Shown: positions 7,118-14,340 of the stretch, piece after piece
Layout of the letters: every line of letters starts with the position of its first letter
Position numbering within the stretch: the first letter of the stretch is position 1
From: an uncultured Sphingomonas sp.
GTDB taxonomy: Bacteria; Pseudomonadota; Alphaproteobacteria; Sphingomonadales; Sphingomonadaceae
Assembly (NCBI RefSeq): GCF_934560975.1
Contig: NZ_CAKTFO010000024.1
Coordinates: forward strand, 1-33,765
DNA: 33,765 nt
Direction: 5' to 3'
Made by a program: the position numbers and the translations under genes
The notes under the pieces: model-generated
What the model was told of the DNA's origin: nothing
The model's database searches: none
The model's input: only the letters and a program-made list of their open reading frames with translations

Positions 7118-8602
7118 TTACCGCTGGAACATCGCCACGGCGTCGCGCCGGAACTGCGCGGCGCTGTCCGGGCGGCTGTAATACATGTGGCCGCCGGGAT
7201 AGAGGGCCAGCTTCACCCGCTGCGCCTGACCGAAGGACGGCATCTGGTCGATCACCAGACGGCTGGCGAAATAGGGGCAGGACAGGTCGTCCATGCCGTG
7301 GGCGATGATCACCGTCATCTTGGGATCGGCCGAGATGGCGCGGCGCAGGTCGCCCACCGGCTTGTCGCTATTGTCGCGATCCCACGCCTGGTTCACCGCA
7401 TAGGACAGCAGGTTATAGCGTGCCTGCACCTTCCACCCGACCTGATTGGTCATCAGGTCGACCGCAGCACTGGTGGTCGGCGCGATGATCGAGACGAGTA
7501 GGGGATCGTTGGACTGCTGCTCGACCGATCCGGGGAAGGGATCGAATGCGGTGACGTTTGAATCGTAGATCGATCCGATTGCCTTCTGGTCGCGATGCAC
7601 CTCACGCAGGTAGGTGCGGACGCCGACGCGCCCCTCCAGACGGCGGACCAGCACCGGATCGAGCCCGGTATAGCCCGACACGCGCGTGGTCAGACGCTCG
7701 ATCGCCTGCGGGTCCGACCGGCCGCGGAACAGGTCGGTCGCGAACTCGCTGCGGGTATAGGATTCGACGTCGCCCAGCGCCGCCTCGCTCAGCTTGCCGT
7801 CCCGCTCCAGCTTGGCCGCCGCCATGGACGGCAGCGACACCATGTAGGGCAGGGGCGACAGGGCATTGTCGTCGCTGTCCACCGCCATCGGGTTGAGATA
7901 GGGCGACACCAGCACGATGCCGTTCAGGCCCACGCCCAGTTCGCTCTGCATGTAATAGGCCAGGCGCGGCACGCGGTAGCCGCCATAGCTTTCACCGATC
8001 AGATATTTGGGCGAGGTCAGCCGGCCATTCTTGTTGAGCCAGTCGAACACCACGCGGCTGAGATATTCGATGTCCGTCTTGGCGGTGTAGAAATCGCGCT
8101 TGGTGCCGGCCTCGTCCTCCAGGCTGCGGCTGAAGCCGGTGCCGACCGGATCGATGAACACCAGGTCGGTCAGGTCGAGCCAGCTGTTGGCATTGTCGCG
8201 CGCGATCGCCGGATCGGACGGGGCATCGCCCTGCGCCCCGAATTGCAGGCGCTTCGGACCGATCGCGCCGAAGTTCAGAAAGGCTGAGGATGCGCCGGGA
8301 CCGCCGTTGAAGGCGAAGGTGACCGGGCGACCGGCGGCGGCGCGGCCCGGCACTGTGTAGGCGGTATAGACGACCTCCCCGATTTTCTTGTTCTTGGCGT
8401 CGAACACCGGGATGGTGCCGACGGTCACCTCGTAATTCAATGACTTGCCGGCGATCACGGCCGACTGGCGCACCGTCTTGTCGGCGGGCAGCGGCGGCAC
8501 GTCCGGCTTGTCCGCGGCGGCAGCAGCGGGTTTTTCGGCCGGTTCGGCGGCCAGGACGGGCAGGGGCGCTGCCAACAACAGGGCAAGAAGAGCGGTGCGC
8601 AT
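7118..8602 (-). CDS. Exported S10 family serine carboxypeptidase
   Basis: This 494-residue enzyme should remove C-terminal amino acids from peptides in the periplasm. The ATG at 8602 gives a clean signal peptide, MRTALLALLLAAPLPVLA, then an Ala/Pro/Lys-rich linker. The oxyanion-hole motif NGGPGASS comes next. The catalytic triad is visible as Ser205 in GESYGG, Asp439 in HGMDDLSCPY and His472 in GGHMYY. The frame stays open upstream to 8704 but that adds a non-signal sequence. No strong ribosome binding site is seen. It is divergent from the small acidic protein gene at 8719 and convergent with 6891. Family members of this length are common in sphingomonads. Confidence 0.93.
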   Translation of the reverse strand: MRTALLALLLAAPLPVLAAEPAEKPAAAAADKPDVPPLPADKTVRQSAVIAGKSLNYEVTVGTIPVFDAKNKKIGEVVYTAYTVPGRAAAGRPVTFAFNGGPGASSAFLNFGAIGPKRLQFGAQGDAPSDPAIARDNANSWLDLTDLVFIDPVGTGFSRSLEDEAGTKRDFYTAKTDIEYLSRVVFDWLNKNGRLTSPKYLIGESYGGYRVPRLAYYMQSELGVGLNGIVLVSPYLNPMAVDSDDNALSPLPYMVSLPSMAAAKLERDGKLSEAALGDVESYTRSEFATDLFRGRSDPQAIERLTTRVSGYTGLDPVLVRRLEGRVGVRTYLREVHRDQKAIGSIYDSNVTAFDPFPGSVEQQSNDPLLVSIIAPTTSAAVDLMTNQVGWKVQARYNLLSYAVNQAWDRDNSDKPVGDLRRAISADPKMTVIIAHGMDDLSCPYFASRLVIDQMPSFGQAQRVKLALYPGGHMYYSRPDSAAQFRRDAVAMFQR

Positions 8603-8718
8603 GGGGATCGGCTCATTCGCAAGAGGGCGGACGGCGGCATCAAGCAAAGCCTTGCCGTCGCCGCAAGCAGGAACGGCGGCGGGCATGCCGCGTTTGGCGC
8701 TCACTTAGGAGAATGATG

Positions 8719-8979
8719 ATGGCCGACGATCAGAACAGCCCGTCCGACACGCCGACCCCGACGCCTACCCCGGAGGTGCGCGAGGGCATCGACGCGAGCG
8801 ACAGCCGCCGGCTGCAGCGTGACCCGTCCGACGAGGACGCCAAGCTGGACGTGGCGCTGGACGAGACGTTTCCGACCTCCGACGCGCCGTCCAACACCCA
8901 GCCGGGCAAGGGCAAGGATCCGGCCCCGTCATCCGGCTATGATCCGGAAGCCGAGGCGCGGATGAAGGGCGGCGAATAA
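8719..8979 (+). CDS. Small acidic disordered protein with DETFPTSD motif
   Basis: This 86-residue protein is strongly acidic and Pro-rich, with a TPTPTPTPE stretch near the N-terminus and no membrane segment. It contains LDVALDETFPTSDAPSN, a version of the DETFPASDPPS motif found in many short uncharacterised proteobacterial proteins, whose function is not known. Three ATG codons occur at 8713, 8716 and 8719. GGAG at 8708-8711 sits 7 bases before the last, which is therefore preferred. It is transcribed divergently from the S10 peptidase gene. The C-terminus SGYDPEAEARMKGGE is charged. Confidence 0.75.
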   Translation: MADDQNSPSDTPTPTPTPEVREGIDASDSRRLQRDPSDEDAKLDVALDETFPTSDAPSNTQPGKGKDPAPSSGYDPEAEARMKGGE

Positions 8980-9028
8980 CGCCTCCCGCCTCCGCTCGGC
9001 GCAAACCGGCTGGCTGTTGCGCAAAAGC

Positions 9029-9071
9029 CATGTTGCGCCGCAACATGTTCTATGATGTCATTCCCGTGACA
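9029..9071. promoter_or_regulatory. Palindrome cluster upstream of the unknown gene at 9144
   Basis: A 19-bp perfect palindrome CATGTTGCG-C-CGCAACATG (9029-9047) is followed by a second inverted repeat, TGTCA-N6-TGACA (9056-9071). Just before them TGTTGCGC (9015-9022) repeats the core of the first palindrome in direct orientation 16 bp away. TATGAT at 9051-9056 lies between the two palindromes and fits a -10 box, with no good -35, so the first palindrome would cover the -35 region. This looks like an operator; the regulator is unknown. Confidence 0.5.
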
Positions 9072-9143
9072 GTGGTGACGCAGGGTAAGCGCCCGGAAAC
9101 GTCTGTGCGCTAACCCGGCGTCCTTCTCTGGTGGGAGGGCGTT

Positions 9144-9692
9144 ATGGGTGCGGAAATGCGGCGGGCCTTTGGTGCGACGAGCCTGGCCGAGATGAAGGAA
9201 TTTGCGGGCTTCCCTGCCGCCACCCAGCGTTATGTTCGCCGCGCGCTCGACATCGGTCTGGGCCGGCAGGACGCGACGCGCCGCTGGTCGCGCGATCTGG
9301 TCGAGGCGGCCAGCATCAAGGCGCAGGCCCGCATCTATGGCCGGCTGGACCATATCCGCCACCACCTGCCCGACGATAGCGGGCTGGATCAGGTGGAGCC
9401 GTTCTTCACCCCGCTGGTCACCATGACCGCGTTCGACCTGGGGCAGGGGCGGATCAACAGCTTCTCCGCCTACCGCTTCCTCTACGAACGGCTGATCGGT
9501 GGCGGTGTGCGGCCGTGGCTGCCTGGCGCGTTCTGCGCGGCGGCGGCGATGCCGATCCTGCACCCGGAAAAAAGACGCAGCCTGCTCCAGTCGATCAGCG
9601 AAGCGGCCGCTACGGCCCCGGGCTGGTCCAACCGCCAGCCCTGCTTCTTCCCCGAATGGGTCGACAAGGTCGAGGAGCCACTGCCCAGCTGA
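9144..9692 (+). CDS. Uncharacterised protein, 182 residues
   Basis: I do not recognise this family. The protein is soluble-looking and mostly helical, with no signal peptide or clear transmembrane segment. Notable stretches are YVRRALDIGLGRQDATRRWSRDL, RIYGRLDHIRHHLPDDSG and a C-terminal Trp/Pro/Cys-containing part (NRQPCFFPEWVDK). There are few cysteines and no obvious metal-binding or nucleotide-binding motif. The ATG at 9144 is well supported by GGGAGGG ending 4 bases before it. The gene stands alone, with an operator-like palindrome cluster about 75-115 bp upstream and a degenerate palindromic repeat after its end, so it probably has its own regulated promoter. Confidence 0.7.
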   Translation: MGAEMRRAFGATSLAEMKEFAGFPAATQRYVRRALDIGLGRQDATRRWSRDLVEAASIKAQARIYGRLDHIRHHLPDDSGLDQVEPFFTPLVTMTAFDLGQGRINSFSAYRFLYERLIGGGVRPWLPGAFCAAAAMPILHPEKRRSLLQSISEAAATAPGWSNRQPCFFPEWVDKVEEPLPS

Positions 9693-9732
9693 CCAGGCAC
9701 GGGTCCGTCCAGCCGCCGCTACGCACCCCGTG

Positions 9733-9755
9733 TCCCCGCGGAGGCGGGAGCCCAG
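9733..9755. repeat. GC-rich intergenic palindrome (dispersed-repeat type)
   Basis: CCCGC-GGAG-GCGGG followed by AGCCCAG resembles the palindromic elements (GCTCCxGC...GCxGGAGCCCA) commonly scattered between sphingomonad genes. A better-preserved relative lies at 33102-33124. It sits between the unknown gene and the extensin-like gene, which converge here, and could also act as a weak terminator. Confidence 0.45.
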
Positions 9756-9816
9756 GCGTCCAATCATCACCCGTCAGGCATTCGGGCTTACGTAGACGCC
9801 ACCAAGACGGGCCTAC

Positions 9817-10542
9817 CTACCGACACGCGCTCCACATGCCGCCCCGATCGGTGTCGTCCAGGTGGAAGTGATCGCGGTGGGCGGCGTTGTAGTCCGGCGA
9901 CAAGGTGGTGGTGAAGGCGCGGCACGCCCCTTCGCGCACCGCATGGAGGAAGCGGGCGGCCTTGTCCGTGCCCGGCCAGTCGCCCGCAACCGTGACGCGC
10001 GTGCCGTCTGCAAAGCGGAAGCCGGCAACGTCGATCGCGCGGGCGGCGGCATGCTGGCTCCACCCGCCGGTGGAGCGGCCGTACATGCGGCGGCACGCAT
10101 AGGTGCCGAAATGGTCGATTCTGACCACGCGTGACCCCATGATCGCCTCGGCGGCGGGCTGGACCACCTCGCGCTCCCATACCGCAAGGCTGGCGGCGAG
10201 CGGGCAGGCGAGCGTCGGTCGCGCCGGGCTGTAGGCCAGATGCCGCAGCCCGCCGGGCGCCCAGCTGACAGCGTCATCATAGCCGCACTCGCCCCGCGCC
10301 ACCGCCGGCAATGTGCGATATGCGATCCGTGCGGTGTCGAGCAGCGCGCGGCAGGCGGTGCCGTCCAGCCCGGCAATCTTGCCGGCGGTGGCGCGGCCGA
10401 GCGGCGCGTCCAGGTCCAGCGGAGCCCAGGGCAGGTCCGCCGGCTCCATGCCCGGCAGGATGACGGCCAGGCCAAGCGCCGCCGTGACGGCAAGCGCCAG
10501 CGCCCAGGCGAGCAGTCGTCTGATCCCACGCAGGAACGCCAT
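9817..10542 (-). CDS. Extensin-like C-terminal domain protein, membrane anchored
   Basis: This 241-residue protein belongs to the bacterial extensin-like C-terminal family, which resembles the LAS/M15 group of peptidoglycan peptidases. A single hydrophobic segment near the N-terminus (LLAWALALAVTAALGLAVIL) anchors it or exports it, leaving the domain in the periplasm. Possible metal ligands are His164 and Asp171 in SQHAAARAIDVAGF, and His225 and His227 in HRDHFHLDD; the arrangement H-x6-D ... HxH fits zinc peptidases. Several paired cysteines suggest disulfides. The start at 10542 (MAFLRGIRRLL) is chosen because it gives the expected Arg-rich N-terminus, and the open frame extends 17 codons further. 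It is divergent from manA. A cell-wall role is inferred. Confidence 0.88.
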   Translation of the reverse strand: MAFLRGIRRLLAWALALAVTAALGLAVILPGMEPADLPWAPLDLDAPLGRATAGKIAGLDGTACRALLDTARIAYRTLPAVARGECGYDDAVSWAPGGLRHLAYSPARPTLACPLAASLAVWEREVVQPAAEAIMGSRVVRIDHFGTYACRRMYGRSTGGWSQHAAARAIDVAGFRFADGTRVTVAGDWPGTDKAARFLHAVREGACRAFTTTLSPDYNAAHRDHFHLDDTDRGGMWSACR

Positions 10543-10611
10543 CGCTTTCCCCGACGTTCGACGGCATGAGGCGTTCCGTAAACCTCTTGCCATTCACCGG
10601 AGACAGAGCCG

Positions 10612-11469
10612 ATGCCCGCCACCCGCCTGACCACCAAGCGCGTCGAAAAGCCGTGGGGCCGCCGCGACCTGTGGCCTGCCTTCGATTCGGTGCCCGAAGG
10701 CGGCGCGCCGGTCGGCGAGATCTGGTTCGAAGTGCCGGGCGCGCAGGACGGCAGCAGCGAGGGGCCGGAGCTGCTGATCAAATATCTGTTCACCAGCGAT
10801 CGCCTGTCGGTGCAGGTCCACCCCGACGATGCCGGCGCCCAGGCCAAGGGCTATCCGCGCGGCAAGGACGAAGCGTGGGTGATTCTGGCGGCGGACCCAC
10901 ATGCCTCGATCGCGATCGGCACCCTGAACCCGATGACCAAGGACGAACTGCGCGCCGCGTCGCTGGACGGTTCGATCGAGCAACTGCTCGATTGGAAGTC
11001 GGTCAAGAAGGATGACAGCTTCTACACGGCGGCCGGCACCGTCCACGCCATCGGGCCAGGCCTGACCCTGGTCGAGGTGCAGCAGAATGTCGACCTGACC
11101 TATCGCCTCTACGATTATGGCAGCGATCGCGAACTGCACCTGGATGACGGCGTCGCCGCGAGCGAGCCGGTCCCCTATGTCGCCCCCTACAAGCCGCACA
11201 ACCTGAGCGATGGTCGCCGCATCCTGGCGGATTGTCCCAAGTTCGTGCTGGAACGCTGGACCGCTGCTGGCGTGGGCACGCTCAGGAGCGACGGTCGCCC
11301 GATCTGGCTGATCCCGCTGTCGGGCGGCGGCACGATCGGGGACGAGGCGCTGGAGGCCGGTGGCGTCTGGCTGGCGGATGCCGAAACCCCGCTGGCGCTG
11401 GATGAAGGCATCGACATGCTGGTTGCCTATCCGCATCAGGGCGTGATCGCGGACATCTGGCCACGCTGA
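10612..11469 (+). CDS. manA: Class I mannose-6-phosphate isomerase
   Basis: This 285-residue cytosolic zinc enzyme interconverts mannose-6-phosphate and fructose-6-phosphate, feeding GDP-mannose and exopolysaccharide synthesis. The zinc ligands expected of type I enzymes are visible: Gln68 and His70 in VQVHPDD, Glu87 in GKDEAW, and His145 in AGTVHAIG. The length is shorter than the E. coli enzyme (about 390 residues) but typical of the short alphaproteobacterial and Firmicute form. The ATG at 10612 is preceded by GGAG at 9 bases. It is divergent from the extensin-like gene with a 69-bp gap. Confidence 0.94.
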   Translation: MPATRLTTKRVEKPWGRRDLWPAFDSVPEGGAPVGEIWFEVPGAQDGSSEGPELLIKYLFTSDRLSVQVHPDDAGAQAKGYPRGKDEAWVILAADPHASIAIGTLNPMTKDELRAASLDGSIEQLLDWKSVKKDDSFYTAAGTVHAIGPGLTLVEVQQNVDLTYRLYDYGSDRELHLDDGVAASEPVPYVAPYKPHNLSDGRRILADCPKFVLERWTAAGVGTLRSDGRPIWLIPLSGGGTIGDEALEAGGVWLADAETPLALDEGIDMLVAYPHQGVIADIWPR

Positions 11470-11668
11470 TCGCGTGAAGGGCGGGGCGTCGGCTTTCCTC
11501 TGGCTGCCCCTGCCTTGCCGGGGCGGTTCCCGGTCGATCTGACCCGTAATTCTGCGGACGCGGGAGCACGACGGGTGATGCATCCTGATCGCAAACCGTC
11601 CAGATATCCCACGGGGTACGGCACTTGCGCCGCGCCGGCTCGTTGCCTCTGCCTTGCAGGAGAGGATC

Positions 11669-12430
11669 GTGCCGGAAGTTTTGAGCGCAGGCTTGTGGGG
11701 GCTGGTCGGCGGTTCCGCCTTGGTGCTGGGCGCCGCCGTCCCATATCTGGTCGCCTTGCCGCAGCGGCTGATCGCGGCGGTGATGGCGATCGGGTCGGGC
11801 GTGCTGATTTCCGCCGTCGCCTTCGACCTGATGGACGAGGCCTACAAGCAGGGCGGCTTTGACGCGACGGCAACCGGCTTCCTGGGCGGGGCGATCGTCT
11901 ATACGCTGGCCAACGTCCTGCTGTCCCGCCGTGGCGCGCGCCACCGCAAGCGGTCCGGCGCCAATCCGGATGCGCGCCAGCCGAGCGCCGACAGCAATTC
12001 GGGCGCGGCGATCGCGGTCGGCGCGCTGCTGGACGGCATCCCGGAATCGGTCGTGATCGGCACCAGCCTGATCGGCGGAGGCGGGGTGAGCGCGGTGATG
12101 GTCGCCGCCGTGTTCCTGTCCAACGTGCCCGAAGGGCTCGCCAGCGCGGCCGGCATGAAGACGGCGGGGCGGGCGGCGGGCTACGTCTTTGCGGTGTGGA
12201 TCGGGATCGCGGTCCTGTCCGGCATCGCGGCGATGGTCGGCAATGCGGCGTTGGCGGGGGCCTCGCCCGATTTGATCGCGGCGGTGACGGCGGTAGCGGC
12301 GGGTGCGATCCTGGCGATGCTGGTCGATACCATGATCCCCGAGGCGACGGAGGCGACCCACGATTATTCGGGGCTGATTGCGGTCGCCGGTTTCCTGATC
12401 GCCTTCATCCTCACCAAGCTTGGCGGCTGA
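11669..12430 (+). CDS. ZIP family metal transporter, variant lacking the usual histidines
   Basis: This 253-residue inner-membrane protein has about eight hydrophobic segments and should import Zn2+, Mn2+ or related metals, or act as a related transporter. The two conserved metal-site motifs of bacterial ZIP proteins (HNxPEG in segments 4 and 5) read DGIPES (Asp122-Ser127) and SNVPEG (Ser151-Gly156), so both histidines are replaced while the prolines and glutamates remain. A His-Arg-Lys-rich cytoplasmic loop (RRGARHRKRSG) lies at about residues 88-98. The start is probably the GTG at 11669, which has GGAG 6 bases upstream. A 199-bp gap separates it from manA, so it likely has its own promoter. 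It is convergent with the cupin-like gene. Confidence 0.85.
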   Translation: MPEVLSAGLWGLVGGSALVLGAAVPYLVALPQRLIAAVMAIGSGVLISAVAFDLMDEAYKQGGFDATATGFLGGAIVYTLANVLLSRRGARHRKRSGANPDARQPSADSNSGAAIAVGALLDGIPESVVIGTSLIGGGGVSAVMVAAVFLSNVPEGLASAAGMKTAGRAAGYVFAVWIGIAVLSGIAAMVGNAALAGASPDLIAAVTAVAAGAILAMLVDTMIPEATEATHDYSGLIAVAGFLIAFILTKLGG

Positions 12431-12431
12431 T

Positions 12432-13469
12432 TTAGCGGTTCAGCCTTTGCAGCAGCATGGCGCGCAGCCGACGCGCCGATCTGTCGTCCAGCGGGGCCAG
12501 CGGGCCCTGCGCCACGTCGGGCAGATGGGCGGCGGCGCGGTCGGCGGGGCCGAACACATAATAATCGAACAGCGCCCGCCAGGCCTGCTTCTCCTGCGCC
12601 GGCCGGTCGCGCAGGCTGAGCAGTCCATGCAGCAGGGTGTTCATCGGCGTGTCCATGAAGGCGGGCACGTCGTTCCACCAATAATTGACCATGATGTTGA
12701 AGGGGGCGAGCGCCTCCACATGGTGCCACCACAAAGCGGGGTAGATCAGTGCATCGCCCGGCTCCAGCTCCGCCACCTGCGCCGCCGCCATCGCTTCCGC
12801 AAAACCGGGGAAACGGTCCAGATCGGGTGCGCGGAAGTCCACCAGCGAGATCACCTGCCCGCCCGGCGTCGGCTCCAGCGGACCGGGATAGAGGTTCGCC
12901 ACCTGCTCCGGCGGGAACAGGGTGAAACGCCGCCGTCCGATCAGGGTGCAGGCGATGTTGTTGGACATATCGTGGTGTGCCGTCGCGATGGTGCGCGTGC
13001 CGATCCAGATGCTCTTCACCACGCGCGCGAACATCGGGTCGGCCAGGCCCAGGTCGTTGTCGGCCGTCAGACCCGGGAAATAGCCGTCGAGGTCGGCCGA
13101 TCCCACATAGAAGGAGGGGGCGGCGGGATCGTCGAGCCGCGCCAGCATCCGGCCGAGATAGGCGTCCAACTGCACCCGTTCGGCGGCGAAATTGAGCGTG
13201 GTCAGCGTCTCGTCGGCGTAGAAATAGCGGCCGCCCACCTCATGCGGGGCGGTGTAGCCGGCGGCGGGCCGGCCATTGTAGAAGCGCAGCAGGTAGTCGA
13301 CAGCGGCCCGGGGCGAGGTCCGTCCGGCCGCCACCAGGGGCCAGTCGGCGGCGAGCCCGCGCAGGATCAGCGGCTCGCCCGCAGCGAGCAGGTCGCGCCA
13401 CGGCACCTGTTCGGGCCGCAGCCCCTGCACCTCGCGGGCGGGGCGCGGCGTTGCCGGCATCGGCCGCAT
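12432..13469 (-). CDS. Cupin-like (Cupin_8/JmjC-type) protein
   Basis: This 345-residue protein belongs to the cupin-like Cupin_8 group related to JmjC oxygenases, which use Fe(II) and 2-oxoglutarate to hydroxylate proteins or small molecules. Possible iron ligands are the HxD in TAHHDMSNN and the distal histidine in ALWWHHVEAL. WxxxxPR-like and LFPPEQVANLYPGP segments are also typical. Its ATG at 13469 directly follows the SapC stop codon (TGAATG), so the two are translationally linked. Proteins of this type are often encoded beside SapC and TonB-dependent receptors in sphingomonads and Caulobacter. The true substrate is unknown. It converges on the ZIP gene with only 1 bp between the stop codons. 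Confidence 0.87.
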   Translation of the reverse strand: MRPMPATPRPAREVQGLRPEQVPWRDLLAAGEPLILRGLAADWPLVAAGRTSPRAAVDYLLRFYNGRPAAGYTAPHEVGGRYFYADETLTTLNFAAERVQLDAYLGRMLARLDDPAAPSFYVGSADLDGYFPGLTADNDLGLADPMFARVVKSIWIGTRTIATAHHDMSNNIACTLIGRRRFTLFPPEQVANLYPGPLEPTPGGQVISLVDFRAPDLDRFPGFAEAMAAAQVAELEPGDALIYPALWWHHVEALAPFNIMVNYWWNDVPAFMDTPMNTLLHGLLSLRDRPAQEKQAWRALFDYYVFGPADRAAAHLPDVAQGPLAPLDDRSARRLRAMLLQRLNR

Positions 13470-14192
13470 TCAGCCCCTGGCCTGGATGCGGTTCTTGCGG
13501 TCGATCAGGTGCGACACATTGCCGAGCGACGACGCGGCCATGATAGCGGCGCGCAGCAGCCCGCTGCGGTGGAGGCGGTCCAGCGCCTCGCCCGACAGGT
13601 CGGTCAGCGCCTGCTGGTCGATCGTGTAGACGTCGGTCAGGTCATAGCCCCGTTCGTCGTCCAGCCGGATTTCGAGCGCGACCGGCTGCAGCAGGCCGGC
13701 GCGTTCATATTCGGCATAGACCTGGGGCGCGGTTTCCACCCCTTCGAACAGGACGCGCAGCACGGCGGCGACATGATCGAGATACGGCGCGTTGCCGCCA
13801 TGTTCGAGAAACAGGGGCAGCCCGTCCTCCACCCCGACGCGGAGGTCGTCCAGGTCGAGGTGGATCCTGGGGTCGGCGGGCGCATCCGATCCCGCCTCCG
13901 CCTGGTGCAGCGCGATGGAGAAGGGGCCGCGCCGCGCGATGGCGGGGACGTAGCGGCTGGTCCAGCGGTCACCGTCGAGGAACAGGTTTTCGTCGCGGTC
14001 GAGACCCAGCAGCGCCAAGGCCCGAAAGCCGTCCTGGTCGCGGCGGAAGATGATCGGGAAGTCGCGCTGTGCTTCCTCGAACTCGCTCGGGAAGATCAGC
14101 ATCTGGTTCACGCCATCGCCGTGATCGGCCCCATGCACCGGGGCCACGCGCAGATCGTGATGGTCGACATTGTTGAGCAGGACGCGGTTCAT
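13470..14192 (-). CDS. SapC family protein
   Basis: This 240-residue protein is of the SapC family. It has the typical start NRVLLNNVDHHDLRV, then LIFPSEFEEAQRDFPIIFRRD and FRALALLGLDRDENLFLDGDRWTSRYVPAIARRGPFSIAL. The name comes from an S-layer secretion locus in Campylobacter, but no secretion function is established for these stand-alone alphaproteobacterial members. There is no signal peptide or membrane helix, so it is probably cytosolic. The ATG at 14192 is preferred to one 7 codons upstream because it matches the family start. It is followed without a gap by the cupin-like gene and lies 148 bp after the TonB-dependent receptor, with a strong terminator in between. Confidence 0.9.
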   Translation of the reverse strand: MNRVLLNNVDHHDLRVAPVHGADHGDGVNQMLIFPSEFEEAQRDFPIIFRRDQDGFRALALLGLDRDENLFLDGDRWTSRYVPAIARRGPFSIALHQAEAGSDAPADPRIHLDLDDLRVGVEDGLPLFLEHGGNAPYLDHVAAVLRVLFEGVETAPQVYAEYERAGLLQPVALEIRLDDERGYDLTDVYTIDQQALTDLSGEALDRLHRSGLLRAAIMAASSLGNVSHLIDRKNRIQARG

Positions 14193-14286
14193 GGATGCCA
14201 AGCCTTCATGCACTGTCTTGTTCGGCCCGCGCGGGTGGAGCGGTCGGTCGACGGGAGTCTAGCAATGGGCCTGATCGCCCGCCAAA

Positions 14287-14317
14287 GAAAAAGGCCGCTG
14301 CGTCCACAGCGGCCTTT
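14287..14317 (-). terminator. Strong intrinsic terminator of the TonB-dependent receptor gene
   Basis: An 11-bp perfect stem (AAAGGCCGCTG at 14290-14300 with CAGCGGCCTTT at 14307-14317) and a 6-nt loop is followed on the minus strand by TTTTTCTTT. This is a textbook Rho-independent terminator 24 bp after the receptor stop codon. Confidence 0.93.
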
Positions 14318-14340
14318 CCCTTCGTGGTTGGTGCAACCGA

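Noticed and set aside
11470..11668. Possible riboswitch or tRNA before the ZIP-type gene
   Set aside because: Only a 5-bp GC hairpin (11506-11524) and loose inverted repeats are seen; no tRNA arms or known metal riboswitch core could be identified.
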